Part shown: positions 8,896-17,091 of the stretch, piece by piece
Layout: every line of letters begins with the position of its first letter
Numbering within the stretch: the first letter of the stretch is position 1
Assembly: GCF_009763255.1 (NCBI RefSeq)
Contig: NZ_WSJB01000019.1
Location: 62,001 to 126,000, forward strand
Source: Bordetella sp. 02P26C-1
GTDB taxonomy: Bacteria > Pseudomonadota > Gammaproteobacteria > Burkholderiales > Burkholderiaceae_B
DNA length: 64,000 nucleotides
Direction: 5' to 3'
The notes under the pieces: generated by a model
Databases searched by the model: none
The model's input: the letters and a program-made list of their open reading frames with translations, nothing else
Told to the model about the DNA's origin: nothing
Translations under genes and position numbers: made by a program

Positions 8896-8931
8896 GCTGC
8901 GGCCGGCGCAAGACAGCGCGCCGGCCGCAGC
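8896..8931. terminator. Perfect 14-bp hairpin without T-run between convergent genes
   Basis: GCTGCGGCCGGCGC (8896-8909) pairs with GCGCCGGCCGCAGC (8918-8931) around an 8-base loop. It ends two bases before the stop codon of the leftward lyase gene and follows the MFS gene. No U-tract follows on either strand. Confidence 0.5.
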
Positions 8932-8933
8932 GC

Positions 8934-9809
8934 TCAGAGCCCGAACGCCTCGCCTTTTTCCACCACGCGCTGCGCCTGTTTCACCACCGGCGCGTCGACC
9001 ATGCGGCCTTCGAACGTGCAGGCCCAGCGGCCCAGGGCTTTTTCTTCCTCGAATACCTTGATCAGTCGGCGCGCGCGATCCACGGCCTCGGCGGAAGGTG
9101 CGAACGCCGCATTGGCGGCCGGCACCTGGCTGGGATGGATGCAGAACGCGCCCTCGAAACCCAGCGCGGCGGCCCGCTCGACGGTTTTCTGAAACGCCTC
9201 GCGGTCGGCGAAATCCGCCACCGAGCCCACAAATCCGATAGGCGCAATGCCCGCGCGACGGCACGCGGCCACCGCCATGACGTTGGGGACGTACAGCGAA
9301 TCCGGCGTCACCGCCATCTGCAGCGACACCGCCAGATCCTCGGCGCCGACGATCATGGCGCAGATACGGGGATGCGCGGCCGCGATCTCGTTCATATTGT
9401 GCAGACCCTCGGCGTCTTCGACCATGACGATCAACCGCGTATGGCCGGGCGTCATGCCTCGTTCGATTTCGACTTCCTCGATAATCTCGGCCACCGAGCG
9501 CACGAAACCCGCGTCGGGCACCTTGGGCAAGGTCAGCGCATGCACATGGGGGCCCACGCTGGCCTCGATGTCGCGCACCAGATGGCGCCACGGGCGATTC
9601 ACGCGCACGATGACGTCCTTGCCCTGCTCGTGACACTGTTTAGAGACTTCCGCCACGCGTGCGCGTGCTTCGGCTTTCAGGTCCAGCGCGACGCTGTCTT
9701 CCAAGTCGAGCTGGATGGCGTCGGCTGGCTGCTTCAGCCCGCTTTGAATGAAGCGATCATTGGTGATGGGAACAAACAGCATGGATCGCCATGCAAAGAC
9801 CTGCTTCAT
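8934..9809 (-). CDS. HpcH/HpaI aldolase / citrate lyase beta-like C-C lyase
   Basis: 291-residue protein of the CitE-like family (malyl-CoA, citramalyl-CoA or similar acyl-CoA lyases). Seen in order: MLFVPITNDRFIQ at the N-terminus, QLDLEDSVA (acidic metal-binding region), VIVRVNRPW with the conserved arginine, MVEDAEGLHNM with the catalytic-site glutamate, AMIVGAEDLAVSL, and GFEGAFCIHPSQV near the C-terminus. AGGAAG precedes the ATG at 9809. The gene is 99 bp downstream of a CoA transferase and shares strand with it and a Bug receptor, so the three probably work together: import of a dicarboxylic acid, CoA activation, and cleavage to acetyl-CoA plus a keto acid. The exact substrate (citramalate, itaconate, malate derivatives) is an inference. 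Confidence 0.8.
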   Translation of the reverse strand: MKQVFAWRSMLFVPITNDRFIQSGLKQPADAIQLDLEDSVALDLKAEARARVAEVSKQCHEQGKDVIVRVNRPWRHLVRDIEASVGPHVHALTLPKVPDAGFVRSVAEIIEEVEIERGMTPGHTRLIVMVEDAEGLHNMNEIAAAHPRICAMIVGAEDLAVSLQMAVTPDSLYVPNVMAVAACRRAGIAPIGFVGSVADFADREAFQKTVERAAALGFEGAFCIHPSQVPAANAAFAPSAEAVDRARRLIKVFEEEKALGRWACTFEGRMVDAPVVKQAQRVVEKGEAFGL

Positions 9810-9908
9810 GGTGCGTCTTCCTTAGAAAGTGAGGATTGAGTTTACGTGAGCCGGAGGGCGGGCAGACCAGCGCCACCTGGCTGGAAAGCAACGCCCGCGC
9901 GTATTCGT

Positions 9909-11096
9909 TCAGTCCAGCGACACGCTTTCCAATTTGGCCAGAATGTCCGCCGTATGCTCGCCCAAGGCCGGAGCAGGGCGGCGCAGCGCGCCTGGGCTGC
10001 CCGACAGGCGCGGAATAATATTGTGCATGGGCACACTGCCCATATCCGCATCAGGCACATGCACGATTGCCTCGCGTCCGGTCACATACGGGTGATCGAT
10101 CAGGTCGGCCACCGAATACACCGGCCCCGCCGTCACACCGGCACGCTCGAACAATGCAAGGTTTTCTTCCTGCGTGCGCTGTGCCACGAAGGACTGGATG
10201 ATCTCATCGAGCTCGTCCTTGTTCTGCACGCGTGCATCGTTGTTTTCAAAACGCGGATCGGTTTTGAGCTCGGGTCGGCCGATCGTGTCAAAAATCCGCA
10301 TCGCCATGGATTGCATCGATCCCGACATGGCGATGTGCTGGCCGTCCTTGCACAGATAGACATTGCGCGGTGCCGTATGGGCCGATTGATTACCCGAGCG
10401 CATCGTGGGCGTGCCGGTCGCCTGGAATTTCGCGGCCTCGGAAGAAATCAGCGAGAAAATTGGTTCAAACAGCGACAGGTCCACCACTTGCCCGACACCG
10501 GTTTTCTCGGCGGAACGCAATGCCGTCAGCACGCCAGCCGCACCATAAATGCCGGCCACCATGTCGGCCATGGCCAGCGGCGGCAGCGCGGGCGGTTTGT
10601 CCGGAAAGCCGTTCAAATGGGCGTAGCCCGACATCGCTTCCACCAAGGTGCCAAAGCCGGGTTTATGGCTATACGGACCGGTCTGGCCCCAGCCCGAAAC
10701 GCGTGCGATGACCAGCGCCGGGTTCAACTTGTGCAGCTCGTCAGGCGACAGGCCCATTTTTTCCAGGCCGCCGGGGACGAAGTTTTCAATCAATATGTGT
10801 GAGCACTTGATCAGCTTTTTCAGTTGAATCAGCCCCGTGTCCGACTTGATATCCAAGGTTAAAGACCGTTTATTGCGGCCATAGACCTTCCAGTAAACCG
10901 CCTGCCCACCTTCGCGCCAGTGGCGCAGGTCATCTCCGCGCTCGGGGCGTTCCACCTTGATGACATCCGCGCCAAAGTCGGCCAGATATAAGGACAGCAT
11001 ATTGCCGGCGACCAGACGCGACAGATCGACGACACGTATGTCTTTCAGCGGACCATCATGTTCGGGAGTAAAGGCGTGGGTAGTAGCAGTGTGCAT
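9909..11096 (-). CDS. CaiB/BaiF family (type III) acyl-CoA transferase
   Basis: 395-residue enzyme that moves CoA between an acyl-CoA donor such as succinyl-CoA and a carboxylic acid. The family opening GPLKDIRVVDLSRLVAGN, the LADFGADVIKVERPERGD segment and the catalytic aspartate at residue 178 (MADMVAG) are present, and the C-terminal GEHTADILAKL motif is intact. Length is typical. It lies between the Bug receptor upstream and the CitE-like lyase downstream on the same strand; this CoA transferase plus lyase pair is common in pathways that activate and then split branched dicarboxylic acids. Substrate unknown. Confidence 0.85.
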   Translation of the reverse strand: MHTATTHAFTPEHDGPLKDIRVVDLSRLVAGNMLSLYLADFGADVIKVERPERGDDLRHWREGGQAVYWKVYGRNKRSLTLDIKSDTGLIQLKKLIKCSHILIENFVPGGLEKMGLSPDELHKLNPALVIARVSGWGQTGPYSHKPGFGTLVEAMSGYAHLNGFPDKPPALPPLAMADMVAGIYGAAGVLTALRSAEKTGVGQVVDLSLFEPIFSLISSEAAKFQATGTPTMRSGNQSAHTAPRNVYLCKDGQHIAMSGSMQSMAMRIFDTIGRPELKTDPRFENNDARVQNKDELDEIIQSFVAQRTQEENLALFERAGVTAGPVYSVADLIDHPYVTGREAIVHVPDADMGSVPMHNIIPRLSGSPGALRRPAPALGEHTADILAKLESVSLD

Positions 11097-11196
11097 GCGA
11101 TTTGCAGATGTAGCAGGGGGGATGTCGCGCGCCGGATTCCAGCCAATATGGAAAGAAGGGGACGCGCGACGGTGTTGCGGAATGGAGAATACGGAC

Positions 11197-12168
11197 TCAG
11201 TTCAACTGCGCGCCCGTGGACTTGACAATGTTGCCCCACAGCTCCAGATCGGCTTGCTGGCGCTTCGCGAGCTGCTCCGGATCATCGGTGAGCATCTCAA
11301 CGCCCAGCTCGGCGTATTTCTTCTTCACGTCTGGGTCGGCCAGTACATCCTGGGTAGCCTTATACAGGGTGTCGATGACGTCTTTAGGGGTGTTCTTGGG
11401 CACATACATGGCGATCCACAATTCGCCGGCAAAGCCTGGGATTTGTTCGCCGATCGCGGGCACATCGGGCAGCGCGGGGTTGCGATCCTTGGTGCTTACA
11501 CCCAATGCGCGCAGCTTGCCGGATTTGATCGTCGCGATCGAGGAGGGCAGGCTGGCAAAAAACATCGGCACCTGACCGCCCAGCACATCGGTCATCGCCG
11601 GCGCCACCCCACGATAGGGAATATGCTGAAGCTTCAAGCCGCCTTTCTCATCCAGCATCGCGCCTAGCAGGTGGTTCAGCGTGCCGTTGCCGGCCGAGGC
11701 ATACTGATATTTGCCGGGATTGGCCTTTATGACCTTGATGAACTCTTCCAGCGTATTGGCGGGAAACGAGGGGTGAACAATCAACACGTTTGGTACGGTG
11801 CCCACTGCCGCCACAGGCGCAAAGTCCTTGACGGGATCAAAGCCCGGATCCTTGTACAGCGCCGGATTGATCGCCTGCGCGCTGCTCACCGTGAACAGCA
11901 CGGTATAACCATCTGGCGCCTCACGCGCCGTCTGAGCAGTACCAATATTGCCGCCCGCGCCCGGCTTGTTCTGCACCACGAAGGGCTGGCCAAGCTTTTG
12001 TGCCAGTTTGTCGGATATCAGGCGCGCCACGATATCGTTGGTGCCGCCCGGTGATTGCGGCACGATCACGGTGACGGGCTTGTCAGGATAAGCAGCATGG
12101 GCGCCTGCGCCCCCCAGACTGAAAGTTGCTGCGGCAACGGCCGAAATGGCCAGACGTTTGATAAACAT
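11197..12168 (-). CDS. Bug-family periplasmic tricarboxylate-type receptor
   Basis: 323 residues, exported to the periplasm: a signal peptide (KR then a hydrophobic core, cleavage near AHA-AYPDK around residue 25). The mature part has the Bug/TctC fold with YPDKPVTVIVPQSPGGTNDIV, the NKPGAGGNIGT loop that binds the ligand carboxylate, and PFQ-like PYRGVAPAMTDVLGGQV. Such orphan receptors are greatly expanded in Bordetella relatives and bind carboxylic acids; no TctAB permease genes are nearby. It is the first gene of a probable Bug-CoA transferase-lyase operon and is divergent from a LysR regulator, which likely controls it. Confidence 0.88.
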   Translation of the reverse strand: MFIKRLAISAVAAATFSLGGAGAHAAYPDKPVTVIVPQSPGGTNDIVARLISDKLAQKLGQPFVVQNKPGAGGNIGTAQTAREAPDGYTVLFTVSSAQAINPALYKDPGFDPVKDFAPVAAVGTVPNVLIVHPSFPANTLEEFIKVIKANPGKYQYASAGNGTLNHLLGAMLDEKGGLKLQHIPYRGVAPAMTDVLGGQVPMFFASLPSSIATIKSGKLRALGVSTKDRNPALPDVPAIGEQIPGFAGELWIAMYVPKNTPKDVIDTLYKATQDVLADPDVKKKYAELGVEMLTDDPEQLAKRQQADLELWGNIVKSTGAQLN

Positions 12169-12286
12169 GGTGGTTGTCCCCTCTAAAGTTATCCGGCTAT
12201 TTTTGGACCGATTTTGTTATAGGTAAAATAGTATAAAAATATGGGTTGTATATATCTTTATATATGGCCGGGCGAGGGGACGATGC
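12169..12286. promoter_or_regulatory. Divergent Bug / LysR control region with AT-rich palindrome
   Basis: The 118-bp spacer is strikingly AT-rich for this genome. TATATA at 12249-12254 is repeated as TATATA at 12259-12264, four bases apart; the element is its own inverted repeat and lies about 23 bp before the LysR start. LysR regulators usually bind such T-N11-A-type sites between divergent genes, so this is a candidate operator. No clear -35/-10 pair could be fixed. Confidence 0.4.
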
Positions 12287-13177
12287 ATGACATTGACGCA
12301 GTTGCGCTATTTCTTGGCCGTCATTCGTTGCGGCAGCATATCGGGCGCCGCGGCGCAGATTCATGTCGCGCAGCCGGCGATCTCGCAACGGCTGCGTCAG
12401 CTCGAGGATGAGCTCGGACAGGTACTTTTTCACCGCCTGCCGCGCGGTATTGAGCTAACGGCCGCCGGTCATCATCTCAAAGCCCACGCGGTGGAAATAT
12501 TGCGCCGCGTCGATTCCGTCCACGATGATTTCAAATCCTCGGATGTCAGTCCCAGAGGCCGCGTGACGTTGGCGATGTCCACGGCGGTCAATACCAAATT
12601 CTGCGTCGCGGTCCTGGAACAAGCAGCCAGTCTGTATCCCCATATTCGCCTGACGCTGACCGAACATATGAGCGGCACGCTGCTCGAATGGGCACAAAGC
12701 GGCCGCGTCGATCTGGCCGTGGTCTACGACGTACCGGGCAATACACCACTGGCAGTGCATCATCTGGGCAAGGAAGATTTATATCTGGTCTCCGACCCCG
12801 CGTTTAAACACACGCTACCGGACACCGTGTCTCTGGCGGATATCGCCGATCTGCCATTACTGTTGCCGGCATTTCCCCAGACGCTGCGTCTGATGGTCGA
12901 GCGTACGTTCTCGGAAAACCTGGGCCGCGCGCCCACGGTCATGTTGGATGTGGATTCCACATACGCCATCAAAAAGCTCGTGTCCGCGGGTAAAGGTCAG
13001 AGCATCCTGTCGGCGCATTCCGTGGGCGATGAAATCGCTCATGGTGAGCTGGCGATCACGCCAATCGTCGATCCCCCCATCACGCGCACAATCAATCTGG
13101 TGACCTATCCGCCACGCGCGGAAGACGCGGCGGTGCGCGCGGTACACCGGGTGGTGGAGGCGGTTCTGGCGTCATAG
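12287..13177 (+). CDS. LysR-family transcriptional regulator
   Basis: 296 residues. The N-terminal winged HTH (residues 1-60: LTQLRYFLAVIRCGSISGAA, AQPAISQRLRQLEDELG) is classic LysR, followed by a linker helix and a substrate-binding domain from about residue 90. It resembles the CynR/NAC-type group. It is transcribed away from the Bug receptor at 11197-12168 and probably activates that operon in response to the imported acid. A second ATG lies four bases upstream (12283) in another frame; the chosen start at 12287 begins with the usual MTLTQLRYF. Confidence 0.9.
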   Translation: MTLTQLRYFLAVIRCGSISGAAAQIHVAQPAISQRLRQLEDELGQVLFHRLPRGIELTAAGHHLKAHAVEILRRVDSVHDDFKSSDVSPRGRVTLAMSTAVNTKFCVAVLEQAASLYPHIRLTLTEHMSGTLLEWAQSGRVDLAVVYDVPGNTPLAVHHLGKEDLYLVSDPAFKHTLPDTVSLADIADLPLLLPAFPQTLRLMVERTFSENLGRAPTVMLDVDSTYAIKKLVSAGKGQSILSAHSVGDEIAHGELAITPIVDPPITRTINLVTYPPRAEDAAVRAVHRVVEAVLAS

Positions 13178-13283
13178 CTCACCTTTTCAACCGTTTTGAT
13201 CTGCACGCATATCTCGAAGTCGGTAATAATCGGCGCGGCCAGTATCCAGCTAACCCGCGCTGGTCGCCACTCATGGAGCTTCT

Positions 13284-13646
13284 ATGGCTGTTATACACGT
13301 TGCACAAACCGCTGACATCTCGGATATCGAGCCGATTGGCCCGGTTGGAAAACCGCTATCCGAACCGGCCTGCCAATTGCGCCTGCGCGAGTTCGATATC
13401 GCGGGCGCGTCATCACTGGGGCAGGGCATCTGGGAATGCTCACCCGGTAAGTTCCGCCGCGAGGTGAAATCGGCCGAGGTGATGCATATCTTGTCTGGCA
13501 AAGGCGTCTTTACCTCCGACAACGGCGAAGCCACCGTGTTCCAAGCCGGAGACACCATCATGATGTCGCCGCTGACCCAAGGCGTCTGGGAAATCCAAGA
13601 GACGGTACGCAAGGTCTACGTGCTGCTGCCCGCCGCTGAGGCCTGA
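13284..13646 (+). CDS. Cupin-domain protein (Cupin_3/DUF861 type)
   Basis: 120-residue single-domain cupin. The beta-barrel motifs EVMHILSGKGVFTSDNGE and FQAGDTIMMSPLTQGVWEI, ending with VRKVYVLL, match the DUF861/Cupin_3 family, in which the W/E of the second motif is typical. The first motif has a single histidine (MHIL) rather than the full metal-binding HxH, so metal binding is uncertain. Its role is unknown; relatives are often next to amine or amino acid catabolic genes. It follows the LysR gene by 106 bp and precedes a second Bug receptor; GGAGC lies just before the ATG. Confidence 0.75.
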   Translation: MAVIHVAQTADISDIEPIGPVGKPLSEPACQLRLREFDIAGASSLGQGIWECSPGKFRREVKSAEVMHILSGKGVFTSDNGEATVFQAGDTIMMSPLTQGVWEIQETVRKVYVLLPAAEA

Positions 13647-13800
13647 CCGACAGGCGGGGGCGGATTGCCCTCCTGCGTGTGCCAGCGGGGGCGACAAGCT
13701 GGGGCTATCCCGAATAGCGTGAAGTTTCGAAATTGGCGAAGGTTCGTTTTACGATTTTTCGATATATAGAAAAATTCCTTCACCCACTACGAGAAACCAC

Positions 13801-14802
13801 ATGCTCCGCTCCTTGTCTACCCGGTTTGCCCGCGCGCTCGCGCGCGTTGTACCTGCCGCGCTGGTATGCGTCAGCGCCACCGCATACGCTGATTATCCGG
13901 ACCGTCCGGTGACTCTGGTCGTGCCTTTCCCCACCGGCGGAAATTCCGACATCGTGGGGCGGCAGATCGCCGAGAAAATCTCCACCAAGCTCGGGCAGCC
14001 GGTCATCGTCGAAAACCGTACTGGCGCGGGCGGCATGGTGGGTAATCAGGCCGTGGCGCGCGCCAAGCCCGACGGTTACACGATGCTATTAGGCGGCATG
14101 TCGACCCAGGTGCTATTGGCCGGCACCGCGCCGGAGTTGCCCTACGACCCGGTCAACAGCTTTTCTTCGGTCGCGCTGATCTCGAAAGTGCCGCTGGTGT
14201 TAGTGGTGCCCGCGACGTCGCCGGCCACCGATTTGAAGAGCTTTGCCGAATATCTGAAGAAGTCGCCCGGTAAGTACAACTTCAGCTCCGCCGGCACGGG
14301 CACCTCGGGCCACATCACGTCGCAATACTTCGCCAACGCCATCGGCGCGGACGTCGTGCACGTCCCGTATCGCGGCAGCTCTCCCGCCTTGGTGGATCTG
14401 GTCGAAGGCCGTAACGCCTACCTCGTCGATACGCCGCCCGTGGTCAAAGAACTGGTCAAGGGCGGCAAGATCCGTGCGCTGGCCGTGTTCAGCGAAAACC
14501 GCCTCGAGGAACTGCCCGATGTGCCCACCGTCGCCGAAGCCGGAATGGCGGATGTCGTCAAGCATATGCTGCAGCCCTGGCAAGGGATCTTCGTGCCTGC
14601 GGGCACACCTCCGGAAGTCGAGGCCAAGATTCACGATGCGGTGAACTCCGCCGTGTCGGACCCGGAGTTCCAGGCCAAACTGCGCCAGCTGGGCCTGATC
14701 CCGATGCCCGGTACGCTGGCCGATGCCAAGCAGCTCTTCGAAGTAGACTATGCGAACTGGTTGCCGATTCTCGACAACATGGGCTTGAAGCCCAAATCCT
14801 GA
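13801..14802 (+). CDS. Bug-family periplasmic tricarboxylate-type receptor
   Basis: 333 residues with a signal peptide (Arg-rich start, hydrophobic core, cleavage after TAYA at residue 30). The mature domain has DYPDRPVTLVVPFPTGGNSDIV, the ENRTGAGGMVGN ligand loop and VPYRGSSPALVDLVEG, all typical of Bug receptors. A TATATAGA-like AT-rich stretch at 13760-13770 upstream may hold its promoter. The XRE-cupin regulator follows 19 bp after the stop, so the two are likely co-transcribed. Ligand unknown; a carboxylate is expected from the family. Confidence 0.88.
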   Translation: MLRSLSTRFARALARVVPAALVCVSATAYADYPDRPVTLVVPFPTGGNSDIVGRQIAEKISTKLGQPVIVENRTGAGGMVGNQAVARAKPDGYTMLLGGMSTQVLLAGTAPELPYDPVNSFSSVALISKVPLVLVVPATSPATDLKSFAEYLKKSPGKYNFSSAGTGTSGHITSQYFANAIGADVVHVPYRGSSPALVDLVEGRNAYLVDTPPVVKELVKGGKIRALAVFSENRLEELPDVPTVAEAGMADVVKHMLQPWQGIFVPAGTPPEVEAKIHDAVNSAVSDPEFQAKLRQLGLIPMPGTLADAKQLFEVDYANWLPILDNMGLKPKS

Positions 14803-14821
14803 ACCTGGCCACAACACGCAT

Positions 14822-15424
14822 ATGACACAGGACGACACCGGCTCTATCGGACAGGCCATCCGTCGCATACGGAAGAACAAGCACATTTCGTTGCAGGCCT
14901 TATCGTCCACATCCGGGGTCGCCATAGGCATGCTGAGCCAGATCGAACGCGATCTGGGAAATCCTTCGTTAAAAACCTTGATGCGCATCCAGCAGGCGCT
15001 GGATGTGCCGTTGAGCGCATTGTTCGATGCGGATGGCGAGGGCGATGCCAAGATTTCGCAGGATGATCTGGCCCATCACGTGCGCCATGCAACATCCCGG
15101 CGTGCGGTGCAGTTTGGCACGCCGCTGATGACCAAAGAGATGCTCTCGCCGCCTGCCGGCCAGCGGTTGCAGTTCATGGTGTTGAACATCCAACCCGGTG
15201 GCACCTCCGGGCCTTCGCCCTTGAGCTATCCGGCAGAAAAGGGCGGCTTGGTGCTAGCAGGCGCGTTCGAATTGACGCTGGCAGGCAAGGTCTTGCAGCT
15301 GCGCGCGGGTGATAGCTTTCAATTCGATGGAGCGACACCGCATACCTTCAGTAATCCGTACGAGGAGCCGGCGAGCCTGATGTGGATCATTGCCCACGAG
15401 CCGGCCGCCGGCCGGCACCTGTGA
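14822..15424 (+). CDS. XRE-family regulator with C-terminal cupin sensor domain
   Basis: 200 residues. Residues about 9-63 form an HTH_3 domain (IGQAIRRIRKNKHISLQAL, SGVAIGMLSQIERDLGNPSL), and residues about 115-195 form a small cupin barrel (QPGGTSGPSPLSYPAEKGG, LRAGDSFQFDGATPHTFSN). This PuuR-like architecture is used for ligand-responsive repression of amine, amino acid or acid catabolic genes. It is probably co-transcribed with the Bug receptor just upstream and may control it. The effector cannot be deduced. Confidence 0.85.
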   Translation: MTQDDTGSIGQAIRRIRKNKHISLQALSSTSGVAIGMLSQIERDLGNPSLKTLMRIQQALDVPLSALFDADGEGDAKISQDDLAHHVRHATSRRAVQFGTPLMTKEMLSPPAGQRLQFMVLNIQPGGTSGPSPLSYPAEKGGLVLAGAFELTLAGKVLQLRAGDSFQFDGATPHTFSNPYEEPASLMWIIAHEPAAGRHL

Positions 15425-15512
15425 ACGCGAACGTGCGACCAGCGCTACGTGGGTAAAGCGAATCGCGAGCGAGTTGCCAGCGCTGCGCAGGCTCGCAAAT
15501 TCTGTGAAAACG

Positions 15513-16472
15513 TCACCAGCGTTGCGCGGGCTCGGGCAGATTCAATGCCTTGCGCAATGCATCGCATAGCGCTTGGAATTCGGATTCTGCGACTTCGCTG
15601 AATCGACGTGCACGCAGGAATCCATGGATCATTCCTTTGCCGACACGTGTCTGCGCATCGGTCCCGGCCGCCCTCAGCTTTTCTGCATAACGCAAGCCAT
15701 CGTCCAGCAAGGGGTCATGATCGGCCAACAGCATAAACGCAGGCGGCAGGCGCGAATGATCCGCCGCACGCATAGGTAGCGCATACCCATCCTGCGTGCT
15801 CAAATCGTTTTCCAGGAACGCATTCAACGCGAACGTCATCGCATCCCGCGTCAGGAATGCGTCTTCTGTGTTGTTCAGATAGCTGGGCGTATCCAGGTCG
15901 GCATCCAGCGTCGGGTAAATCAACGCTTGCATACGCAGCGCCGGTCCGTTCTTGTCTCGCGCCATCAATGCGCATGCCGCTGCAAGGTTGCCGCCCGCGC
16001 TGTCGCCCGCCACCGCGATACGCTCGGGATCGACATTGAGCAGTTCGGCCTCTTCCAGTGCCCAGCACAAAGCATCATAGGCATCCTGTGTGGGCGCGGG
16101 GTAGGGGTTCTCGGGTGCGCGCCGGTAATGCACGCTCAACACCTGCGCGCCGGTATTGCATGCCAGGCTCGCGGTGATGAAATCATGTCCCTGCGGGCTT
16201 CCGGCGACAAAACTGCCGCCATGCAGGTAGACAATCGTGGGCAGCGGGCCGGAGCGCTTCGGGCGGTAGATACGCACCGGAATTTCATAACCCGGTTTAA
16301 CGATATAGGTATCCGAGACTTCGAGAAACGCCGGGTAGGGCTCGCGCACCAAGGCGGCATACTGATCCGCTCGCGTGCGGCGTTGGCTGAGCGTGATCTT
16401 CAATCCCGCCATGTTGCCCAGCGTCTGCCGTGCTTGTTCTACATATGCCTGAATGCCTGAATCGTATGCCAT
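15513..16472 (-). CDS. Alpha/beta hydrolase, HSL-type esterase/lipase
   Basis: 319 residues of the hormone-sensitive-lipase (GDXG) family; hydrolyses carboxylic esters. HGGS(F) at residues 84-87 forms the oxyanion hole, the nucleophile is Ser158 in GDSAG, the acid is in DHDPLLDDG (residues 251-257), and the base is His283 in MIHGF. No signal peptide is seen, so a cytoplasmic enzyme is expected. A 7-bp tandem repeat lies about 75 bp upstream of its start. TATAGT (16508-16513, reverse strand) could be the -10. The last 19 bases of the gene have a near-copy 39 bp further downstream. Confidence 0.85.
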   Translation of the reverse strand: MAYDSGIQAYVEQARQTLGNMAGLKITLSQRRTRADQYAALVREPYPAFLEVSDTYIVKPGYEIPVRIYRPKRSGPLPTIVYLHGGSFVAGSPQGHDFITASLACNTGAQVLSVHYRRAPENPYPAPTQDAYDALCWALEEAELLNVDPERIAVAGDSAGGNLAAACALMARDKNGPALRMQALIYPTLDADLDTPSYLNNTEDAFLTRDAMTFALNAFLENDLSTQDGYALPMRAADHSRLPPAFMLLADHDPLLDDGLRYAEKLRAAGTDAQTRVGKGMIHGFLRARRFSEVAESEFQALCDALRKALNLPEPAQRW

Positions 16473-16546
16473 CGCGCCGCGTCGTCCATTGAGGTAAGGT
16501 CGCGGTAACTATAGCGAAAATTTTCTGTTTAAAGAAAAATTTATGG

Positions 16547-16576
16547 TGGCTACTGGCTACTGGCTACTGGCTACTG
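16547..16576. repeat. 7-bp tandem repeat, TGGCTAC x4
   Basis: Four perfect head-to-tail copies of TGGCTAC (16547-16574) plus two bases of a fifth. It lies between the upstream end of the esterase gene and the tRNA terminator, just upstream of where the esterase -35 would be. A 7-bp unit changes helical phase when copies are gained or lost. Confidence 0.85.
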
Positions 16577-16601
16577 AGACAGAAGGCAGACAGCAGGCGA
16601 A

Positions 16602-16634
16602 AAAAAAAGCACTTACGAGGTAAGTGCTTTTTTT
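16602..16634 (-). terminator. Rho-independent terminator of the tRNA operon
   Basis: AAAAAAAGCACTTA (16602-16615) pairs perfectly with TAAGTGCTTTTTTT (16621-16634) around a 5-base loop. Read on the reverse strand it lies eleven bases after the last tRNA and has a GC core (GCACTTA) with a T-run, the textbook arrangement. Confidence 0.85.
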
Positions 16635-16644
16635 CGGAATTATT

Positions 16645-16721
16645 TGGCGGAGCGGACGGGGCTCGAACCCGCGACCCCCGGCGTGACAGGCCGGTATTCT
16701 AACCAACTGAACTACCGCTCC
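16645..16721 (-). tRNA. tRNA-Asp (GTC), copy 1
   Basis: 77 nt with encoded CCA. Acceptor stem GGAGCGG/CCGCTCC, D-arm AGTTCAGTTGGTTAGA, anticodon loop CTGTCAC with GTC, T-loop GGTTCGAGCC. It is identical in body to the second copy at 16978-17054. Last gene of the six-tRNA transcript. Confidence 0.97.
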
Positions 16722-16757
16722 GCAGCGGTATTACATTTACTGCAACCAACTAAAAGT

Positions 16758-16833
16758 TGGCGTCCCCTAGGGGATTCGAACCCCTGTACTCACCGTGAAA
16801 GGGTGATGTCCTAGGCCTCTAGACGAAGGGGAC
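16758..16833 (-). tRNA. tRNA-Glu (TTC), copy 1
   Basis: 76 nt with encoded CCA. Acceptor stem GTCCCCT/AGGGGAC, anticodon loop CTTTCAC with TTC, T-loop GGTTCGAATC. Identical in body to 17092-17167. Confidence 0.97.
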
Positions 16834-16847
16834 TCGGACTACAAAAC

Positions 16848-16923
<76 letters not shown>

Positions 16924-16941
16924 AAACTTCCGTTACTGCGA

Positions 16942-16970
16942 AGGGCCAGCGGCATTAGCGCGCTGGCCCT
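16942..16970. other. Hairpin between the two tRNA blocks
   Basis: AGGGCCAGCG (16942-16951) pairs perfectly with CGCTGGCCCT (16961-16970) around a 9-base loop. It separates tRNA-Asp copy 2 from tRNA-Ala copy 1 in the transcript. No T-run follows, so it is more likely a processing hairpin than a terminator. Confidence 0.5.
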
Positions 16971-16977
16971 AGAATTT

Positions 16978-17054
16978 TGGCGGAGCGGACGGGGCTCGAA
17001 CCCGCGACCCCCGGCGTGACAGGCCGGTATTCTAACCAACTGAACTACCGCTCC
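16978..17054 (-). tRNA. tRNA-Asp (GTC), copy 2
   Basis: 77 nt with CCA; sequence identical to the copy at 16645-16721. Third gene of the transcript. Confidence 0.97.
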
Positions 17055-17091
17055 GCAGCGGTACTACATTTACTGCAACCAACTAAAAAGT

